DNA from: UBA668 sp046086305
GTDB lineage: Bacteria > Actinomycetota > Acidimicrobiia > Acidimicrobiales > Ilumatobacteraceae
Assembly: GCA_046086305.1 (NCBI GenBank)
Contig: JBJSXI010000077.1
Coordinates: 1 to 12,768, forward strand
Length of the DNA stretch: 12,768 bases
Direction: 5' to 3'
Shown: piece by piece, positions 12,378 to 12,768 of the stretch
Numbering within the stretch: position 1 is the first letter of the stretch
How the letters are laid out: each line of letters starts with the position of its first letter
Notes under the pieces: generated by a model
What the model was told of the DNA's origin: nothing
The model's database searches: none
What the model saw: only the letters and a program-made list of their open reading frames with translations
Position numbers and translations under genes: made by a program

Positions 12378-12768
12378 ATGGTGGAGGCGTACGACGACCC
12401 CGGCGTCGTCCGCCGCACCCAAGTGATCGACATCCTCCGGTCCGTACCCCTCGGGGTGATGTTGCCGATCGAGACGACGATCCTTCTGACGATCGCCATC
12501 AAACACTTCGACGCCGGCTGGTCGGTGAAGTGGCTCATCGCCGGTGCAGGGGGGATCGGGCTACTCCTCGCACCGTTCGTCACGGCGATCGCGAGGCGGC
12601 GGGGACGTCCCGCAATGCGGATGACGGCTCTGATGTCGACGATCGGTGGCGCCGGTCTTCTCGTCGGTTCCACTGGGTCGGTGACGATGTTCGTCATCGG
12701 ATCGGTGATCGGCCTGGCGACGGTGAACTCGGTCTACCCACTCACGACCTCCACCTATGCGCGCAACT
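12378..12768 (+). CDS. Multi-pass membrane protein, probable MFS transporter (N-terminal fragment)
   Basis: The gene is open to the right edge of the window, so only the first 130 residues are seen. After a charged cytosolic start it has hydrophobic segments at about 22-43 (SVPLGVMLPIETTILLTIAI), 50-71, 83-100 and 102-122. Between the second and third lies a basic loop, ARRRGRPAMR, in the place of the MFS loop 2-3 signature (G-x-x-x-D-R-x-G-R-R), although the usual Asp is not present. The order and spacing suit a major facilitator protein, but another polytopic family is possible. The ATG at 12378 has GGGAG 4 nt upstream; a GTG at 12375 is directly before it in frame. It is divergent from the thiolase. 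Substrate unknown. Confidence 0.65.
   Translation, partial: MVEAYDDPGVVRRTQVIDILRSVPLGVMLPIETTILLTIAIKHFDAGWSVKWLIAGAGGIGLLLAPFVTAIARRRGRPAMRMTALMSTIGGAGLLVGSTGSVTMFVIGSVIGLATVNSVYPLTTSTYARN

Overview
The window is high-GC bacterial chromosome with dense genes, mostly GTG/ATG starts and few T-tract terminators. Several features point to an actinobacterium: an acyl-CoA carboxylase beta subunit followed by a tiny epsilon-type subunit, TANNNT -10 boxes placed 6-8 nt before start codons (a leaderless layout), and an actinobacterial-style DnaX. The mix of genes fits Acidimicrobiia (Ilumatobacter-like) best, but that placement is inference. No mobile element, CRISPR array, rRNA or tRNA was seen.

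Left end (1-1362): a minus-strand carbon-nitrogen hydrolase cut by the window edge, a COG3818-type GNAT acetyltransferase upstream of it on the same strand, and divergently msrA, the methionine sulfoxide reductase A gene. A hairpin separates msrA from the convergent operon that follows.

Acyl-CoA operon (5388 down to 1406, minus strand): carboxyltransferase (beta) subunit, a 63-residue epsilon-like subunit, a calcineurin-type metallophosphoesterase, and a class III (CaiB/BaiF) CoA-transferase whose start overlaps the preceding stop. The operon appears to start from a leaderless GTG, and a perfect 14-bp inverted repeat brackets its -10 box.

Envelope pair (8067 down to 5452, minus strand): a secreted/membrane fusion with a CopC-like domain, a Thr-rich linker, a CopD-like membrane domain and a C-terminal beta-rich domain, then a membrane-anchored SIMPL-domain protein with a strong Shine-Dalgarno. 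The CopC-like domain lacks the residues that normally bind copper.

Replication/repair pair (8157-10596, plus strand): dnaX and recR only 10 nt apart, without the ybaB/ebfC gene that often lies between them. The 308 bases after recR carry three hairpins and an AT-richer pocket, followed by a small unrecognised basic protein gene.

Right end: a minus-strand acetyl-CoA acetyltransferase-type thiolase, convergent with the small gene through a palindrome containing both stop codons, and divergently a multi-pass membrane protein (probably an MFS transporter) cut by the window edge. The carboxylase, CoA-transferase and thiolase give the window a short-chain acyl-CoA metabolic theme. The best candidates for something undescribed are the operator-like repeat and unusual membership of the carboxylase operon, and the copper-ligand-less CopC/CopD-SIMPL envelope module.
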